The translations under genes and the position numbers were made by a program. Under the pieces are notes generated by a model. The model was not told the origin of the DNA. It searched no databases and worked only from the letters and a program-made list of their open reading frames with translations. Of a stretch of DNA of 64,000 bases, positions 16,073 to 25,812 are shown piece after piece. Numbering within the stretch: position 1 is the stretch's first letter; each line of letters starts with the position of its first letter. Origin of the DNA: CALINF01 sp039980455 (lineage in GTDB: Bacteria; Pseudomonadota; Gammaproteobacteria; Pseudomonadales; Halieaceae); NCBI GenBank assembly GCA_039980455.1, contig JBDXCG010000004.1:682001-746000 (forward strand). The letters are read 5' to 3'.

Positions 16073-18340
16073 CTAGCTACCGGCAACGTCATTGATAGCA
16101 ACGGATGATTGGCAGGTGCTGGGAAGGGGGAGCCAGGCATCCGGTATCGGATTATCGTTGCAGATCAGATCAATTGTCAGTACGCGTTGTTTTTCAACCG
16201 CCAGTTTGGTTTGCGCTTGTAGCATCTGAAATTCAGGGTTGCCTCTTAGCCCATCAAATATGGGTAGTTCGAATGAAACCAGGTTGACATAAGTTTCGAG
16301 CGACTTCTTAAACAAATGGATAGCTTCTTCTTCTTCGCCCCGGAAAATACTCACCAATGCTCTGTCTAAGTAGCCATTAGATCCATGCTCCGCCACAGTA
16401 CCCTTCGCGGATTCTAATAGTGCCGCAGTGTTATCCACAAGTCGGTTTGCGCGTTCAACCTCTCCCGCATTCTCTAAAAGCTGTGCGAAGAAAAGATTTG
16501 CTGACATGCTTTGTGCGGAGTTGATGGCAGGTTTATCTTCCAGAGCTGCGAATGCGATCTCGTAGAGTTGTTTTGCCCGTTCGGGCCGCCTTGCAGCATA
16601 AAAGAGTCCGGCAGTATCAAATTGTAGTTCGAGATCATCCGGGTCTGATTGCAGGGCGGTCTCAGACAATATTGCGGCTTCTAGGAATTTAGCGGCGGCA
16701 TAGTGGGCAGCGACTTTCGAGTTAGCGGAAATTCGTACGGCTTCATCGAAAAGCCCCGCTGTTCCCAACAGATAAACCAGCGCCTCGTTTGAAAATCGAT
16801 CAAGAGGGTCTTCTGCATACGCTAGCAGCGCCCACTTCGTGGCAGAGGCCATATTGTTTTTCGTCTGTTCAACGAAAGATTTTGCGATATAGCCTGCCCA
16901 CTTATTCACTTCTACAACTTCGTTGGCCATACGCTCGGCGGCATCGATATCCTCTATCACCAATATATTGGAGATATAGTTTAATCGGCCCACAATTGAA
17001 TAGGGGTCGACTTCGATGAGCTTGCGTATGGACTCTTCGGATATTGAAAACATACCCAAAGAATTTGCGGTGTTGAACCGCCAGTTGAGTGCGTCCACGT
17101 ACACGGGGTTTAACTCAAGCGCACGCTCGGTAAACAGCAACGCATTTTCGCCATCCTCGTTGACGCCGGCTAGCTGTGCCTTAGCGCCCCAAAGCTCAGG
17201 CAAATTGGGATTTAGCTCCATTGCCCTATCTATATGCGGTTGCGCTTTGGCATTAACCTCGATGGTCGTGAGGTCACCGTACGAGCTAGCGCTATCGCTT
17301 AACAGAGAATACGCGATGGCAAGCTGGGCGTGTGCTGGCGCATAGTTTGGATCGAGTCGAAGTGCTCTTTCCAGATGATGCACTGCCTCTGTAATGGCCC
17401 TGTTGCCGCGCTGATTGATGAGATGGCGACCGTGTAAGTAGGCCTCATAGGCGGCAGGATTGGCGGCTTCCGATACGCTTGGAGCTGACTGACCGGGTGC
17501 GCCATTAAGCTCCAGCTGCGCCACTAGCGCGTCACCGATAGCTGCTGAAATGTCGTCCTGTATTGCAAAGATGTCTTCCAGTTCGCGATCATAAGTCTCC
17601 GACCACAAGTGATAGCCGTTGTCAGCTTCAATCAACTGCGCTGTGATGCGCAGGCGTGTTCCCGATTTGCGCACAGAGCCTTCCAGCACGTGGTTTACCT
17701 TCAGGAGTTTCGCGATCTCGCTGATGTCACGGTTATCACCCTTAAATTGGAAAGACGATGTGCGCGCAGCCACTCTCAAATCTGGAAATTGGGCCAGTAC
17801 ATTGAGTAGCTCTTCTGAAATTCCGTCGGAAAAGAACTCCTGCTCTGGATCCGACGATAGATTGACAAAAGGCAGTACAGCGATAGACGTATCATCGACC
17901 ACTGGAGACTGTGCGCTTTCGGAGCTTGATGATGTTGTGGAGCTGTTGCTTTTAACTGGCGAGGCGGCTGTTTCTACAGGTTGCTCAGTGACTTGATCCG
18001 CGAAACGAGCCTCCCAAAAAAAGTAAACCGCTACACCTAGAAGAAGCGCAATTATCGTGAAGTCGAGTTTCCTGCCCGTGCTATACGTAATCGATTGGCT
18101 GCGATCAACATCCCGCTCGCGTTTGATGCCCTCTGGGGTTATCTCAAACGCCCAGGCCAGCAAAACCGCCACCGGAAAACCGATGGCGAGCAGTAACAAA
18201 GTGGTTTGCATAACCCAAGCAGGTGCACCGATATTGTCGAGTACAAGATCGGCAAACTGCATGAGTAGCCATGCCGTCACGACGTAAGCTACCGCTACGC
18301 GAAAGACGTTGCGTCTTCTAAGTTCTTCGAACAGGCTCAT
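16073..18340 (-). CDS. Membrane-anchored TolB/FlgO-like domain and TPR protein
   Basis: A 755-residue protein. The N-terminal 110 residues contain three hydrophobic segments (VAVAYVVTAWLLMQFADLVL, TTLLLLAIGFPVAVLLAWAF, FTIIALLLGVAVYFFW). Next is a domain starting SIAVLPFVNLSSDPEQEFFSDGI with VLEGSVRKSG and LWSETYDREL, known from adenylate-cyclase-associated and TolB-like N-terminal regions. The rest is a string of TPR repeats (for example HLERALRLDPNYAPAHAQLA). Such proteins are common in marine gammaproteobacteria, but the role is not established. The cyclase or winged-helix domain found in some relatives is absent. It converges on azlD. Confidence 0.75.
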   Translation of the reverse strand: MSLFEELRRRNVFRVAVAYVVTAWLLMQFADLVLDNIGAPAWVMQTTLLLLAIGFPVAVLLAWAFEITPEGIKRERDVDRSQSITYSTGRKLDFTIIALLLGVAVYFFWEARFADQVTEQPVETAASPVKSNSSTTSSSSESAQSPVVDDTSIAVLPFVNLSSDPEQEFFSDGISEELLNVLAQFPDLRVAARTSSFQFKGDNRDISEIAKLLKVNHVLEGSVRKSGTRLRITAQLIEADNGYHLWSETYDRELEDIFAIQDDISAAIGDALVAQLELNGAPGQSAPSVSEAANPAAYEAYLHGRHLINQRGNRAITEAVHHLERALRLDPNYAPAHAQLAIAYSLLSDSASSYGDLTTIEVNAKAQPHIDRAMELNPNLPELWGAKAQLAGVNEDGENALLFTERALELNPVYVDALNWRFNTANSLGMFSISEESIRKLIEVDPYSIVGRLNYISNILVIEDIDAAERMANEVVEVNKWAGYIAKSFVEQTKNNMASATKWALLAYAEDPLDRFSNEALVYLLGTAGLFDEAVRISANSKVAAHYAAAKFLEAAILSETALQSDPDDLELQFDTAGLFYAARRPERAKQLYEIAFAALEDKPAINSAQSMSANLFFAQLLENAGEVERANRLVDNTAALLESAKGTVAEHGSNGYLDRALVSIFRGEEEEAIHLFKKSLETYVNLVSFELPIFDGLRGNPEFQMLQAQTKLAVEKQRVLTIDLICNDNPIPDAWLPLPSTCQSSVAINDVAGS

Positions 18341-18382
18341 CTCTACCCCCTGAGATAGGGGATAACCATAGCAGAACTGAAA

Positions 18383-19864
18383 TTACGTTCCACAAAAGGT
18401 TTGGCGTACTTCTTCACCTGCGTGCGCGGGTGTCGCGAGCAGCTTATCGGCCTCATCATAGACGAAGGGTTGTGCCGTTCTTGCGATCAGCGCATGAAAA
18501 GGCGCGAGGTCATCATCCTCTGCTGCACTGATTGCCTGTGCCACCAGGTGGTTGCGCGGGATGAAAACCGGGTTTGCGCGATACATAGATTCTTGTCTGT
18601 CAGTCGGTGACACATTGTCTACCGCCAATCGCTCGTGCCAACGCTGCAACCAAGGTGTCAGTGACTGCGGTGGTGTGTAAAGCTCGCCGACTTTGGCGCT
18701 ATCGCTATCGGGTGCAGCCTGATCCGCCAGATACCGGAAGGTGAGCGTGAAATCTGCTTTGGCGTCGGCCATCAGGCCAAATAGATCCTCTATTAGTGCG
18801 GTGTCTTCGCTAGTCGCCTCGAGCAAACCCAGTTTGCGGCTGAGTCCGCGATTGTGCGCTTCCATAAACAGGTTTGGAAATTGGTCTACGGCGTCTTGGG
18901 CGATCGCTACGGCGGCGTCCTCGGTGTCAGCTAAAAGCGGCAGTAAAGACTGAGCAAGGCAAGCCAGGTTCCATTGCGCAATACCGGGTTGGTTGCGATA
19001 GGCGTAGCGCCGGCCCTGGTCGATAGAGCTAAACACAGTGTCCGGATGAAACGACTCCATGAAAGCGCAGGGGCCATAATCTACAGTTTCTCCACACAGC
19101 AACATATTGTCGGTGTTCATTACGCCATGTACAAAGCCGAGTAATTGCCAGTGGGCAATCAGTTTAGCCTGCGCCTGAATGACACAAAGCAGTAGAGCCT
19201 GGGCATCATTGCCACTGCCAACTGCATCTGGAAAGTGGCGTGCCAGCGTGTAGTCCACCAGAGCGATAAGCGCATCACTGTTTTTCTGCGCACTAAAGTA
19301 CTGGAACGTGCCGATACGAATGTGACTACTGGCCACGCGTGCTAAAATCGCGCCGGGTTCAAATTTTTCGCGAACCACCTGGTCACCTGTCGTCACAGCT
19401 GCCAGCGCGCGAGTTGTAGGCACGCCCAGTGCGTGCATGGCCTCGCTAATAATGTATTCGCGCACCACCGGGCCAAGTGGGGAGCGCCCGTCGCCACCGC
19501 GGGAATACGGGGTGGGTCCGGAGCCTTTCAATTGAATGTCGTAGCGGTGACCGCTGGTGGTGGCTACCTCGCCCAGCAGGATTGCGCGACCATCCCCTAA
19601 TTGAGGATTGTAACTACCGAACTGGTGGCCCGCGTAAACGCTGGCGAGCGGCTCAGCGCCAGCTGGCACAGTGTTGCCGGCTACAGTGGCAATACCTTCT
19701 GTAGAGCCAAGCCACTCGGGGTCTATTCCAAGTGATTCTGCGAGCGCGGCGTTGACAGCCAGTACTGCGGGTTTAGACACAGGGGTGGGCGCTTGCAGGC
19801 TGAAAAAGTGCTCAGGCAGGCGTGCGAACGTGTTGTTGAACGGAATAGGGTGTTGGTTGGCCAT
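18383..19864 (-). CDS. selO: Protein adenylyltransferase SelO (YdiU/UPF0061)
   Basis: A 493-residue pseudokinase, close to the usual bacterial length. Diagnostic blocks are YAGHQFGSYNPQLGDGRAILLGE, QLKGSGPTPYSRGGDGRSPLGP, REYIISEAMHALGVPTTRAL and HGVMNTDNMLLCGETVDYGP. SelO transfers AMP from ATP to hydroxyl side chains of proteins and has been linked to redox stress responses. The bacterial form lacks the C-terminal selenocysteine of eukaryotes; here the C-terminus ends FCGT, so a cysteine stands near the end. The gene is divergent from the downstream amidohydrolase. Confidence 0.95.
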   Translation of the reverse strand: MANQHPIPFNNTFARLPEHFFSLQAPTPVSKPAVLAVNAALAESLGIDPEWLGSTEGIATVAGNTVPAGAEPLASVYAGHQFGSYNPQLGDGRAILLGEVATTSGHRYDIQLKGSGPTPYSRGGDGRSPLGPVVREYIISEAMHALGVPTTRALAAVTTGDQVVREKFEPGAILARVASSHIRIGTFQYFSAQKNSDALIALVDYTLARHFPDAVGSGNDAQALLLCVIQAQAKLIAHWQLLGFVHGVMNTDNMLLCGETVDYGPCAFMESFHPDTVFSSIDQGRRYAYRNQPGIAQWNLACLAQSLLPLLADTEDAAVAIAQDAVDQFPNLFMEAHNRGLSRKLGLLEATSEDTALIEDLFGLMADAKADFTLTFRYLADQAAPDSDSAKVGELYTPPQSLTPWLQRWHERLAVDNVSPTDRQESMYRANPVFIPRNHLVAQAISAAEDDDLAPFHALIARTAQPFVYDEADKLLATPAHAGEEVRQTFCGT

Positions 19865-19976
19865 GTTTTCCTGTCGCTAGTTGGTCTAAGCTTACGGGTT
19901 GAGGTTTTACATGTATCGCTACGCATGTTTGGCCAAGATAGACTATCCAATCCAAAGCAACAAACGGGTGACCACT

Positions 19977-21848
19977 ATGAGCTCTTCAGCCTGGGATACA
20001 TTGATTACCGGGGCTACTGTATTTGACGGTACCGCCACGCCGCCACAGCAACTGGATATCGCAGTTAAAGATGGAAAAATTGCCGCGCGTGGTATTAATC
20101 TGCCTCGCTCTGAAGCTGCCAGTGTAATAGAGGGTGAAGGCCAGTGGTTAATGCCTGGCTTACTCGATATTCACACACACCTGGATCTTGAGGTCGATCT
20201 TGACCCGCGCTTGCCGGAGGTTGTTCGCCACGGCACCACCACGGTGTTAGTAGGCAACTGCAGTCTGGGTACGGCATTTGGTAAGCAACACGAGGGCGAT
20301 CAGGACCCCATCGTCGACTGCTTCACCCGGGTTGAAAACATTCCCAAGTCGGTGCTGCGCAAGTGTGTGGACGTGATTGATTGGGAAGACACAGCCCAAT
20401 ACATGGATCACTTTGATCAAATGCCACTAGGCCCCAATGTGGGTGCGTTCATTCCGCATTCAATGCTGCGCATCGAAGTGATGGGTTTGCAAGAGAGCGT
20501 GAGTCGCGAACCGACCGAAGCTGAGTTGCAAAAAATGGAAAGCTTGCTGGAAAAAGCGATGGACGAGGGTTATCTGGGCATGAGTACCGATGGCTTGCCG
20601 TTTCACTATCTGTCCAATGATCCTAATACCGACAAGCGTATCCCGACCCAGTTCGCCAGCTTTGGTGAGCTCAAGCGATTGCTGAAAGTTGTGCGAGAGC
20701 GAGGTCGAGTCTGGCAGACCACGCCGATTATCGAAAACAGGCTGAAGGCATTCCAGTATTTTGCGCTCACCAGTGGACGTCTGTTTGGTAAAACACTTAA
20801 GACGTCTGCGCTGACCGCTGTGGAATTAGTGTTGGCACCTAAAGCGGCCAAGGGCTTTTTGGGTTTTGCCAGCCTGATGAACAGCAAGTTTTTTCAGGGC
20901 AATTTGCACTTCCAGGCACTAGGTACCAATTTTCGGATGTGGTCCGATGGGATTGTCAGCCCGATGTTCGAGGAATTGCCTTCTACCTGTAAATTGATTG
21001 CCAAGGAATACGACGACGCCGAGGGTCGACTCGCGCTCTTGAATGATCCGGCTTTTGTCGATGAGTTTCGCCACGATTGGCATCATGGGCGGACCGGCAA
21101 GGGTTGGGCATCCATGAAGACCAAACTGGGTTTACCAGATCATCTGGTGATGCGAGATCTACACTTGATGGTATTCGATGGCGCTCCCGTATCAGAGTGG
21201 GATGGTGAGACACTCCAGCAAGTGTATGACAGGGTAAAACGTTTTCAGCATGGCACTCCTGGTCAGGCGCGATCAGATTCCGAGAACGCCGCGCTTGAAC
21301 TGTTTCCCAAACCTCTGGGTGATGACGCCGATTTTATGCTGCATATGATGCGCACCTACGATAAGAGCTTCCGCTTTTGGGTGGATGTTGGCAATGAGGG
21401 CAACCGCTCGACGCTGGAACTCCTCCTGCACAAAAATACCCTGCCGGGCTTTAATGACTCTGGTGCGCATATTACGAACATGGCATTTTTCGATGCTAAT
21501 CTCATGTCGTTAAAGTTAGCGCAGGCGCAAGGGCTGGGTACGGTGAGTCAGATCGTCAGGCGGCTGACCAGCGAGCCGGCGGAGTTCTTTGGTCTCGACG
21601 TGGGAACGCTGGCCATTGGCGCGCAGGCCGATATCACGATGGTTAATCCAGAAGCGCTCAAATCCTGGGATACTGATAGCTCGCGCACGATGGAATACAG
21701 AGAATTGTTTGAACACGACCAGATGGTTAATCGCTCTGATGGTGTTGTGTCGCAAGTGTTAATCAGAGGCGAGAGCGTGTGGCAAAACAACGAGTTTACT
21801 CAGACGCTAGGCTCACAGCCTTTGGGTAGGATACTGCGAGCCGCCTGA
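19977..21848 (+). CDS. N-acyl-D-amino-acid deacylase-like amidohydrolase
   Basis: The start at 19977 (MSSSAWDTLITGATVFDG) has GGGTGA about 6 bases upstream and gives 623 residues; an upstream ATG at 19899 would add a non-conserved extension. Motifs include PGLLDIHTHLDLE (HxH), VRHGTTTVLVGNCSLG, MSTDGLPFHYLSND and FNDSGAHITNMAF. These fit the D-aminoacylase / N-acyl-D-amino-acid deacylase group of zinc amidohydrolases. There is no signal peptide, so it is cytoplasmic. It is longer than typical D-aminoacylases of about 480-500 residues, with extra sequence in the middle. Confidence 0.82.
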   Translation: MSSSAWDTLITGATVFDGTATPPQQLDIAVKDGKIAARGINLPRSEAASVIEGEGQWLMPGLLDIHTHLDLEVDLDPRLPEVVRHGTTTVLVGNCSLGTAFGKQHEGDQDPIVDCFTRVENIPKSVLRKCVDVIDWEDTAQYMDHFDQMPLGPNVGAFIPHSMLRIEVMGLQESVSREPTEAELQKMESLLEKAMDEGYLGMSTDGLPFHYLSNDPNTDKRIPTQFASFGELKRLLKVVRERGRVWQTTPIIENRLKAFQYFALTSGRLFGKTLKTSALTAVELVLAPKAAKGFLGFASLMNSKFFQGNLHFQALGTNFRMWSDGIVSPMFEELPSTCKLIAKEYDDAEGRLALLNDPAFVDEFRHDWHHGRTGKGWASMKTKLGLPDHLVMRDLHLMVFDGAPVSEWDGETLQQVYDRVKRFQHGTPGQARSDSENAALELFPKPLGDDADFMLHMMRTYDKSFRFWVDVGNEGNRSTLELLLHKNTLPGFNDSGAHITNMAFFDANLMSLKLAQAQGLGTVSQIVRRLTSEPAEFFGLDVGTLAIGAQADITMVNPEALKSWDTDSSRTMEYRELFEHDQMVNRSDGVVSQVLIRGESVWQNNEFTQTLGSQPLGRILRAA

Positions 21849-21896
21849 CAGCCAAGCCTCACTACAAGGTTGGCAGCCAGACTCAGCTGAGCGGGA

Positions 21897-23042
21897 TTAA
21901 TATCCCGCGTTGATGTTGACGATATTCAGCATGGGCTCGCCGTTAGCATAGCGGCGAAGATTCTCGACCGCGATAGTGGCCATGCGGCGTAGGCTGTCGA
22001 CACCGGCAGCTGACCTGTGCGGTGTAATCACAACGCGCGGCATCTGCCACAGTGGGCTGTCGGCAGGCAGCGGTTCGGGGTCTGTCACATCCAAACCTGC
22101 GCCATAGATCTGCCCTGACTCCAATGCAGCGATCAAGTCGCTTGTAACCGTGCTCTTGCCACGGCCTACACTCAAAAACATCGCGCCAGGTTTGGCGGCA
22201 TCAAAGAAGCCTTTGTTGAAAACCCCTGTTGTTTTAGTGGTGAGCGGTAATGCGTTGACGATCACATCAGCCTCGCCTGCCAGCTTGTTCAGCTCATCGG
22301 CTAGTCCAACATAGTCCACGTAGTCTGGACCCGTGCGCGAGGAATTACGAGTTGCGATGATACGCATTCCCAATCCGTGTGCCCGCCAGGCGATCTCGGT
22401 GCCAATGCCGCCCAGCCCTACAACCAGCATGGTTTTACCTTTGATTTCGCCGAACCCAATTGCAGTGGACAGTGAGTTATCCCATTCACTTTTCATTTGT
22501 GCTCGTGAGTAGGCAGGAAGCCCGCGAGCAATAGACATCATCATCGCGATCGTATGCTCGGCGATGGCCGGCCCCGAAAGTCGCTTGTTGTTGGTAAAAA
22601 CCATCGTCTCTCTCTGGGTATCACTCATACCCACGCAGCGATCCATACCGACAAAGTAATTGTGAATCCATAGCAGTTGCGGACCGGCTGCCTGCAAGGT
22701 GGGTGGAGCACAAACGCCGACAACGGCATCGGTACCTTCCAGAAGTTCTGCTGCGGGCACAAAGCTGCCTGATTTATCAAATACGATCTCCATATCACCG
22801 GCAGCAGCACGAAACTGCTCCTCCAGGCCGGGCAGTGGGGTAGTCAGTCTGGCGGGAAAGGTAACGAGAACGCGCTTGGGCTGCCAATTGGGATTGTCTG
22901 CTATTGGTTTGTCTGCCTCACGCAGTCCAAGCTCCTCGATGATTGCAGTTGCTTGCTCAGAGGGTTGAGCCACCGCCAGGTGTGGGAGCCCTGCGCCAAC
23001 AAGCAGCAGGCTAAGTGTGGCTAGAGCAGTTGATAAACGCAT
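21897..23042 (-). CDS. Exported NAD-dependent D-2-hydroxyacid dehydrogenase family protein
   Basis: The start at 23042 has AAAGGAA about 8 bases upstream. The 381-residue product begins MRLSTALATLSLLLVGAG, a signal peptide with a cleavage site near AVA-Q. The mature part is a D-isomer 2-hydroxyacid dehydrogenase: VVGLGGIGTEIAWRAHGLGM (nucleotide fold), SVGRGKS (catalytic arginine region), LDVTDPEPLP (catalytic glutamate region) and ITPHRSA (catalytic histidine). NAD-dependent enzymes are normally cytoplasmic, so the signal peptide is odd; the protein may carry its cofactor through the Tat system or be a non-enzymatic homologue. No twin arginine was seen. Confidence 0.8.
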   Translation of the reverse strand: MRLSTALATLSLLLVGAGLPHLAVAQPSEQATAIIEELGLREADKPIADNPNWQPKRVLVTFPARLTTPLPGLEEQFRAAAGDMEIVFDKSGSFVPAAELLEGTDAVVGVCAPPTLQAAGPQLLWIHNYFVGMDRCVGMSDTQRETMVFTNNKRLSGPAIAEHTIAMMMSIARGLPAYSRAQMKSEWDNSLSTAIGFGEIKGKTMLVVGLGGIGTEIAWRAHGLGMRIIATRNSSRTGPDYVDYVGLADELNKLAGEADVIVNALPLTTKTTGVFNKGFFDAAKPGAMFLSVGRGKSTVTSDLIAALESGQIYGAGLDVTDPEPLPADSPLWQMPRVVITPHRSAAGVDSLRRMATIAVENLRRYANGEPMLNIVNINAGY

Positions 23043-23227
23043 GGTCTGATTCCTTTCGCTAGGATGTGTTTCTATTGAGTCAGTGGGTGTTCGGTAAGCC
23101 GTTGCCCGTCGCAAGGTATGGCATGATGCCACCAGCTTGCCAGTGGTGAGTTTAGCACCGTTGACCGCGGTGCGGTTTGCTATAGTGAGCAGTCTCCACA
23201 CTCCAGAATATGAGAAGGGATTATCGA

Positions 23228-24898
23228 ATGCAGAAAATAATCGCGTGGGCCCATGGTTGGTTTGTTCCAACCACCAAAAACCTACTGAGTATCGCAACAG
23301 GATTTTCGCTAGTGGTTTGTGCCAATGCGTTTGCAGCGGTGGAACCAGGTGAGGAAACCATCACGATGGTGCTGGCCAGCGGCGTGGCGCCAGCAAAGAT
23401 TGCTCCGCCGCGGGGTGATGAGGCGCAAGGACCTTTCGAGACACTCATTATTCAGAATGGTTTTCTGGTGGATGGGGCAGGTGCTCCGCCAAGGGGGCCG
23501 GTGACTATCGAAATCCGTAACGATCGGATCGTTGATATACGTGGCGCTGGCACCGATGGTTTGCATGGGCAATCACAGGTGCCTGAAGCCGGCACCCGAG
23601 TCATTGATGCTACCGGCAAGTATATTCTCCCGGGGTTCGTCGATGCACACGTCCATTTGGGCACCCCGACGCATGCGGCCGCTGGTTCCTTGACTGATCC
23701 GGAGTACGTATCGAAATTGTGGCTGGCGCATGGCATCACCACGGTGCGTGATGTTGGCGCAATGATGGGGCTCAACTGGACGCTTGAGCACAAGGCCCTC
23801 AGTGCGGCAGGAAAAATCTCGGCACCGCGCATGGTTGTGCATGCGCGCTTTCCAAGCCAATTCGATTCGGCCGATGACGCCAGGGCTTGGGTGCGCGCAG
23901 TAAACAAAAAAGGGGCCGATGGACTCAAGTTTCTGGGCGCCTCGCCAGAGTTGATCGAGGCGGCGATGGATGAGGCCAAAAAACTCGATATGCGCACAGC
24001 GTATCACCATGCACAGTTGTCGGTGGTACGTATGAACGTGCTGGATAGTGCCCGGCTAGGGCTCGATAGTATGGAGCATTGGTACGGATTGCCGGAGGCG
24101 ATGTTTGAGGATCGCCGCATTCAGGACTATCCCTACGATTACAACTATAGCGATGAGCAGGACCGGTTTGGTCAGGCTGGGCGACTGTGGTTACAGGCTG
24201 CAGAGCCAGGTTCGCCGACCTGGAATGCTACCATCGAGGAGTTGCTGTCGCTGGATTTTACGCTTGATCCAACGTTTACCATTTACGAAGCCAGTCGGGA
24301 CGTAATGCGAGCCCGCAATGCGGATTGGCACGCGCAGTACACCATGCCGTATATCATGCGCGCGTTTGAGCCCGATCCCGCCATTCATGGGTCGTTCTTC
24401 TTCGATTGGACCACAGCCGATGAGATAGCCTGGAAGCGTAATTTCCGTCGATGGATGCAGTTCGTAAATGATTATAAAAATGCCGGCGGTCGAGTCACTG
24501 CAGGTTCGGACGCGGGATTCATCTACAAGCTGTATGGATTTGCCTACATCCGGGAACTTGAATTGCTGCAAGAGGCGGGCTTCCACCCCCTGGAGGTTCT
24601 GCAATCTGCAACGTTAAACGGAGCCGAGTTGCTGGGTATGGCTGATGATATTGGTACTGTGGAGATGGGCAAGAAGGCCGATCTGGTTATTGTGGATGAA
24701 AACCCACTTGCCAATTTCAAGGTGCTTTATGGAACGGGTCACCGCAGATTGAACCGCGAAACCGGCGCTATGGAAGTGACTGGTGGAATTCGCTACACGA
24801 TAAAAGATGGCATCGTATTCGATGCAAAGGCATTGCTTTTGGATGTGCGGGAGTTGGTAGCAGCTCAGAAGAAAGCTGAAACGGCAGCATCACAGTGA
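23228..24898 (+). CDS. Exported amidohydrolase (imidazolonepropionase-like)
   Basis: The ATG at 23228 has AGAAGGGA before it and is preferred to ATG 23210. The 556-residue precursor has an N-terminal hydrophobic stretch (LSIATGFSLVVCANAFA) that looks like a signal peptide after a longer-than-usual n-region. Metal-site motifs: GFVDAHVHLG, HGITTVRDVG, TAYHHAQL, DSMEHWYG and TAGSDAG. It belongs to the broad Amidohydro_1 group that includes secreted prolidase-like and cyclic imide hydrolases; the substrate is unknown. It is divergent from the exported dehydrogenase, and the 185-bp gap must hold both promoters. Confidence 0.82.
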   Translation: MQKIIAWAHGWFVPTTKNLLSIATGFSLVVCANAFAAVEPGEETITMVLASGVAPAKIAPPRGDEAQGPFETLIIQNGFLVDGAGAPPRGPVTIEIRNDRIVDIRGAGTDGLHGQSQVPEAGTRVIDATGKYILPGFVDAHVHLGTPTHAAAGSLTDPEYVSKLWLAHGITTVRDVGAMMGLNWTLEHKALSAAGKISAPRMVVHARFPSQFDSADDARAWVRAVNKKGADGLKFLGASPELIEAAMDEAKKLDMRTAYHHAQLSVVRMNVLDSARLGLDSMEHWYGLPEAMFEDRRIQDYPYDYNYSDEQDRFGQAGRLWLQAAEPGSPTWNATIEELLSLDFTLDPTFTIYEASRDVMRARNADWHAQYTMPYIMRAFEPDPAIHGSFFFDWTTADEIAWKRNFRRWMQFVNDYKNAGGRVTAGSDAGFIYKLYGFAYIRELELLQEAGFHPLEVLQSATLNGAELLGMADDIGTVEMGKKADLVIVDENPLANFKVLYGTGHRRLNRETGAMEVTGGIRYTIKDGIVFDAKALLLDVRELVAAQKKAETAASQ

Positions 24899-24987
24899 TT
24901 TACATTTCTTTACTTCATTACTGCCCACGTTTACGCGGCGCTTTGATCAAATAGCACCTGACATCAACACAGGCAGGAGAAATACCC

Positions 24988-25356
24988 ATGCAAACCAAAA
25001 ACAGTGTTCAAACCATCGCCGCGAGGGCGGGAATAGTCGTTTCTATGATTGCAGGCGGCTTGCTGCTGTCGCAAGTCAGCATTGCTGAATCGGGCGACAA
25101 GGACGAGCGCCGTCAGCAACACCGGCAACATATGCAGGAGCAGTTTGGGGTTACTGATGACCAGTTCTCTCAGATGCGTGAGATTCGCAGTAATGGCGGT
25201 AGCCGCGAGGACATGAAGGCGGTGCTAACAGATGATCAGCGCAGTCAGATGCGAGAGTGGCGAGAGCAGAATCCTCGCGAAGGCGGGCGCCATGGCAAGC
25301 AAGGCAAGGGACAGAAAGGGCAACGCAACGGTTCTGGATCACAGGATGAAAGTTGA
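24988..25356 (+). CDS. Small periplasmic Spy/CpxP-like protein with duplicated TDDQ motif
   Basis: A 122-residue precursor with AGGAGA before the ATG and a signal peptide (SMIAGGLLLSQVSIAES). The mature part is highly charged and rich in Q and R. The motif TDDQ(F/R)SQMRE occurs twice (VTDDQFSQMREIR and LTDDQRSQMREWR), resembling the LTxxQ motif of Spy/CpxP periplasmic chaperones. The tail (GRHGKQGKGQKGQRNGSG) is basic and probably disordered. A Cpx-type stress role is possible, but similarity is limited to the motif. Confidence 0.6.
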   Translation: MQTKNSVQTIAARAGIVVSMIAGGLLLSQVSIAESGDKDERRQQHRQHMQEQFGVTDDQFSQMREIRSNGGSREDMKAVLTDDQRSQMREWREQNPREGGRHGKQGKGQKGQRNGSGSQDES

Positions 25357-25389
25357 TCTCGATTGAAGTAGTAGCCCCTGTTTTTTTCA

Positions 25390-25425
25390 CCCTGGTACGT
25401 TAGCGTGCCGGGGTTGTTTCTATTT
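25390..25425 (+). terminator. Probable terminator after the Spy-like gene
   Basis: CCCTGGTACG (25390-25399), loop TTAG and CGTGCCGGGG (25404-25413) form a 10-bp stem with two G-U pairs, followed by the T-rich TTGTTTCTATTT. A run of seven T's precedes the stem. Confidence 0.65.
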
Positions 25426-25439
25426 GAGGTAACCCGTCT

Positions 25440-25802
25440 ATGAAAATCACGTTCCCACTGACTCTCGCAACAGCGTTGCTCCTGACGGGTTGCACCACTA
25501 CTGATGAGATCATCATCGATAAATCCGGCGTGAACATGGCCAAGTATGATGCGGATCTTGCCGAGTGTCAGACCTACTCACAAGAAGTAAAGACGGGTGA
25601 AAAGGCCGTGCGGGGTGCAACCTCCGGTGCGGTTGTCGGTGGTCTGATCGGTGCCGCGGTGGGTAACAGCCGTGATGCACAGCGCGGTGCAGGCGCGGGT
25701 GCCGTAACCGGCGGCGCCAAGGGCGTTGCCCAAGGTGAGCGCGAAGAGGTGCAGGTGGTTAAAAACTGCTTACGGGGTCGGGGTTACCGCGTTTTAAATT
25801 GA
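25440..25802 (+). CDS. Glycine-zipper lipoprotein
   Basis: A 120-residue lipoprotein precursor: MKITFPLTLATALLLTGC contains the lipobox LLTGC, so C18 would be acylated. The middle contains a glycine-zipper segment (GAVVGGLIGAAVGNSRDAQRGAGAGAVTGGAKG), a membrane-associating motif known from SlyB-like and related outer-membrane lipoproteins. Two further cysteines (ECQTYS and NCLRGRGY) flank the zipper and could form a disulfide. The ATG is preceded by TGAGGTAACC. Confidence 0.8.
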   Translation: MKITFPLTLATALLLTGCTTTDEIIIDKSGVNMAKYDADLAECQTYSQEVKTGEKAVRGATSGAVVGGLIGAAVGNSRDAQRGAGAGAVTGGAKGVAQGEREEVQVVKNCLRGRGYRVLN

Positions 25803-25812
25803 GCGTAGGTCG

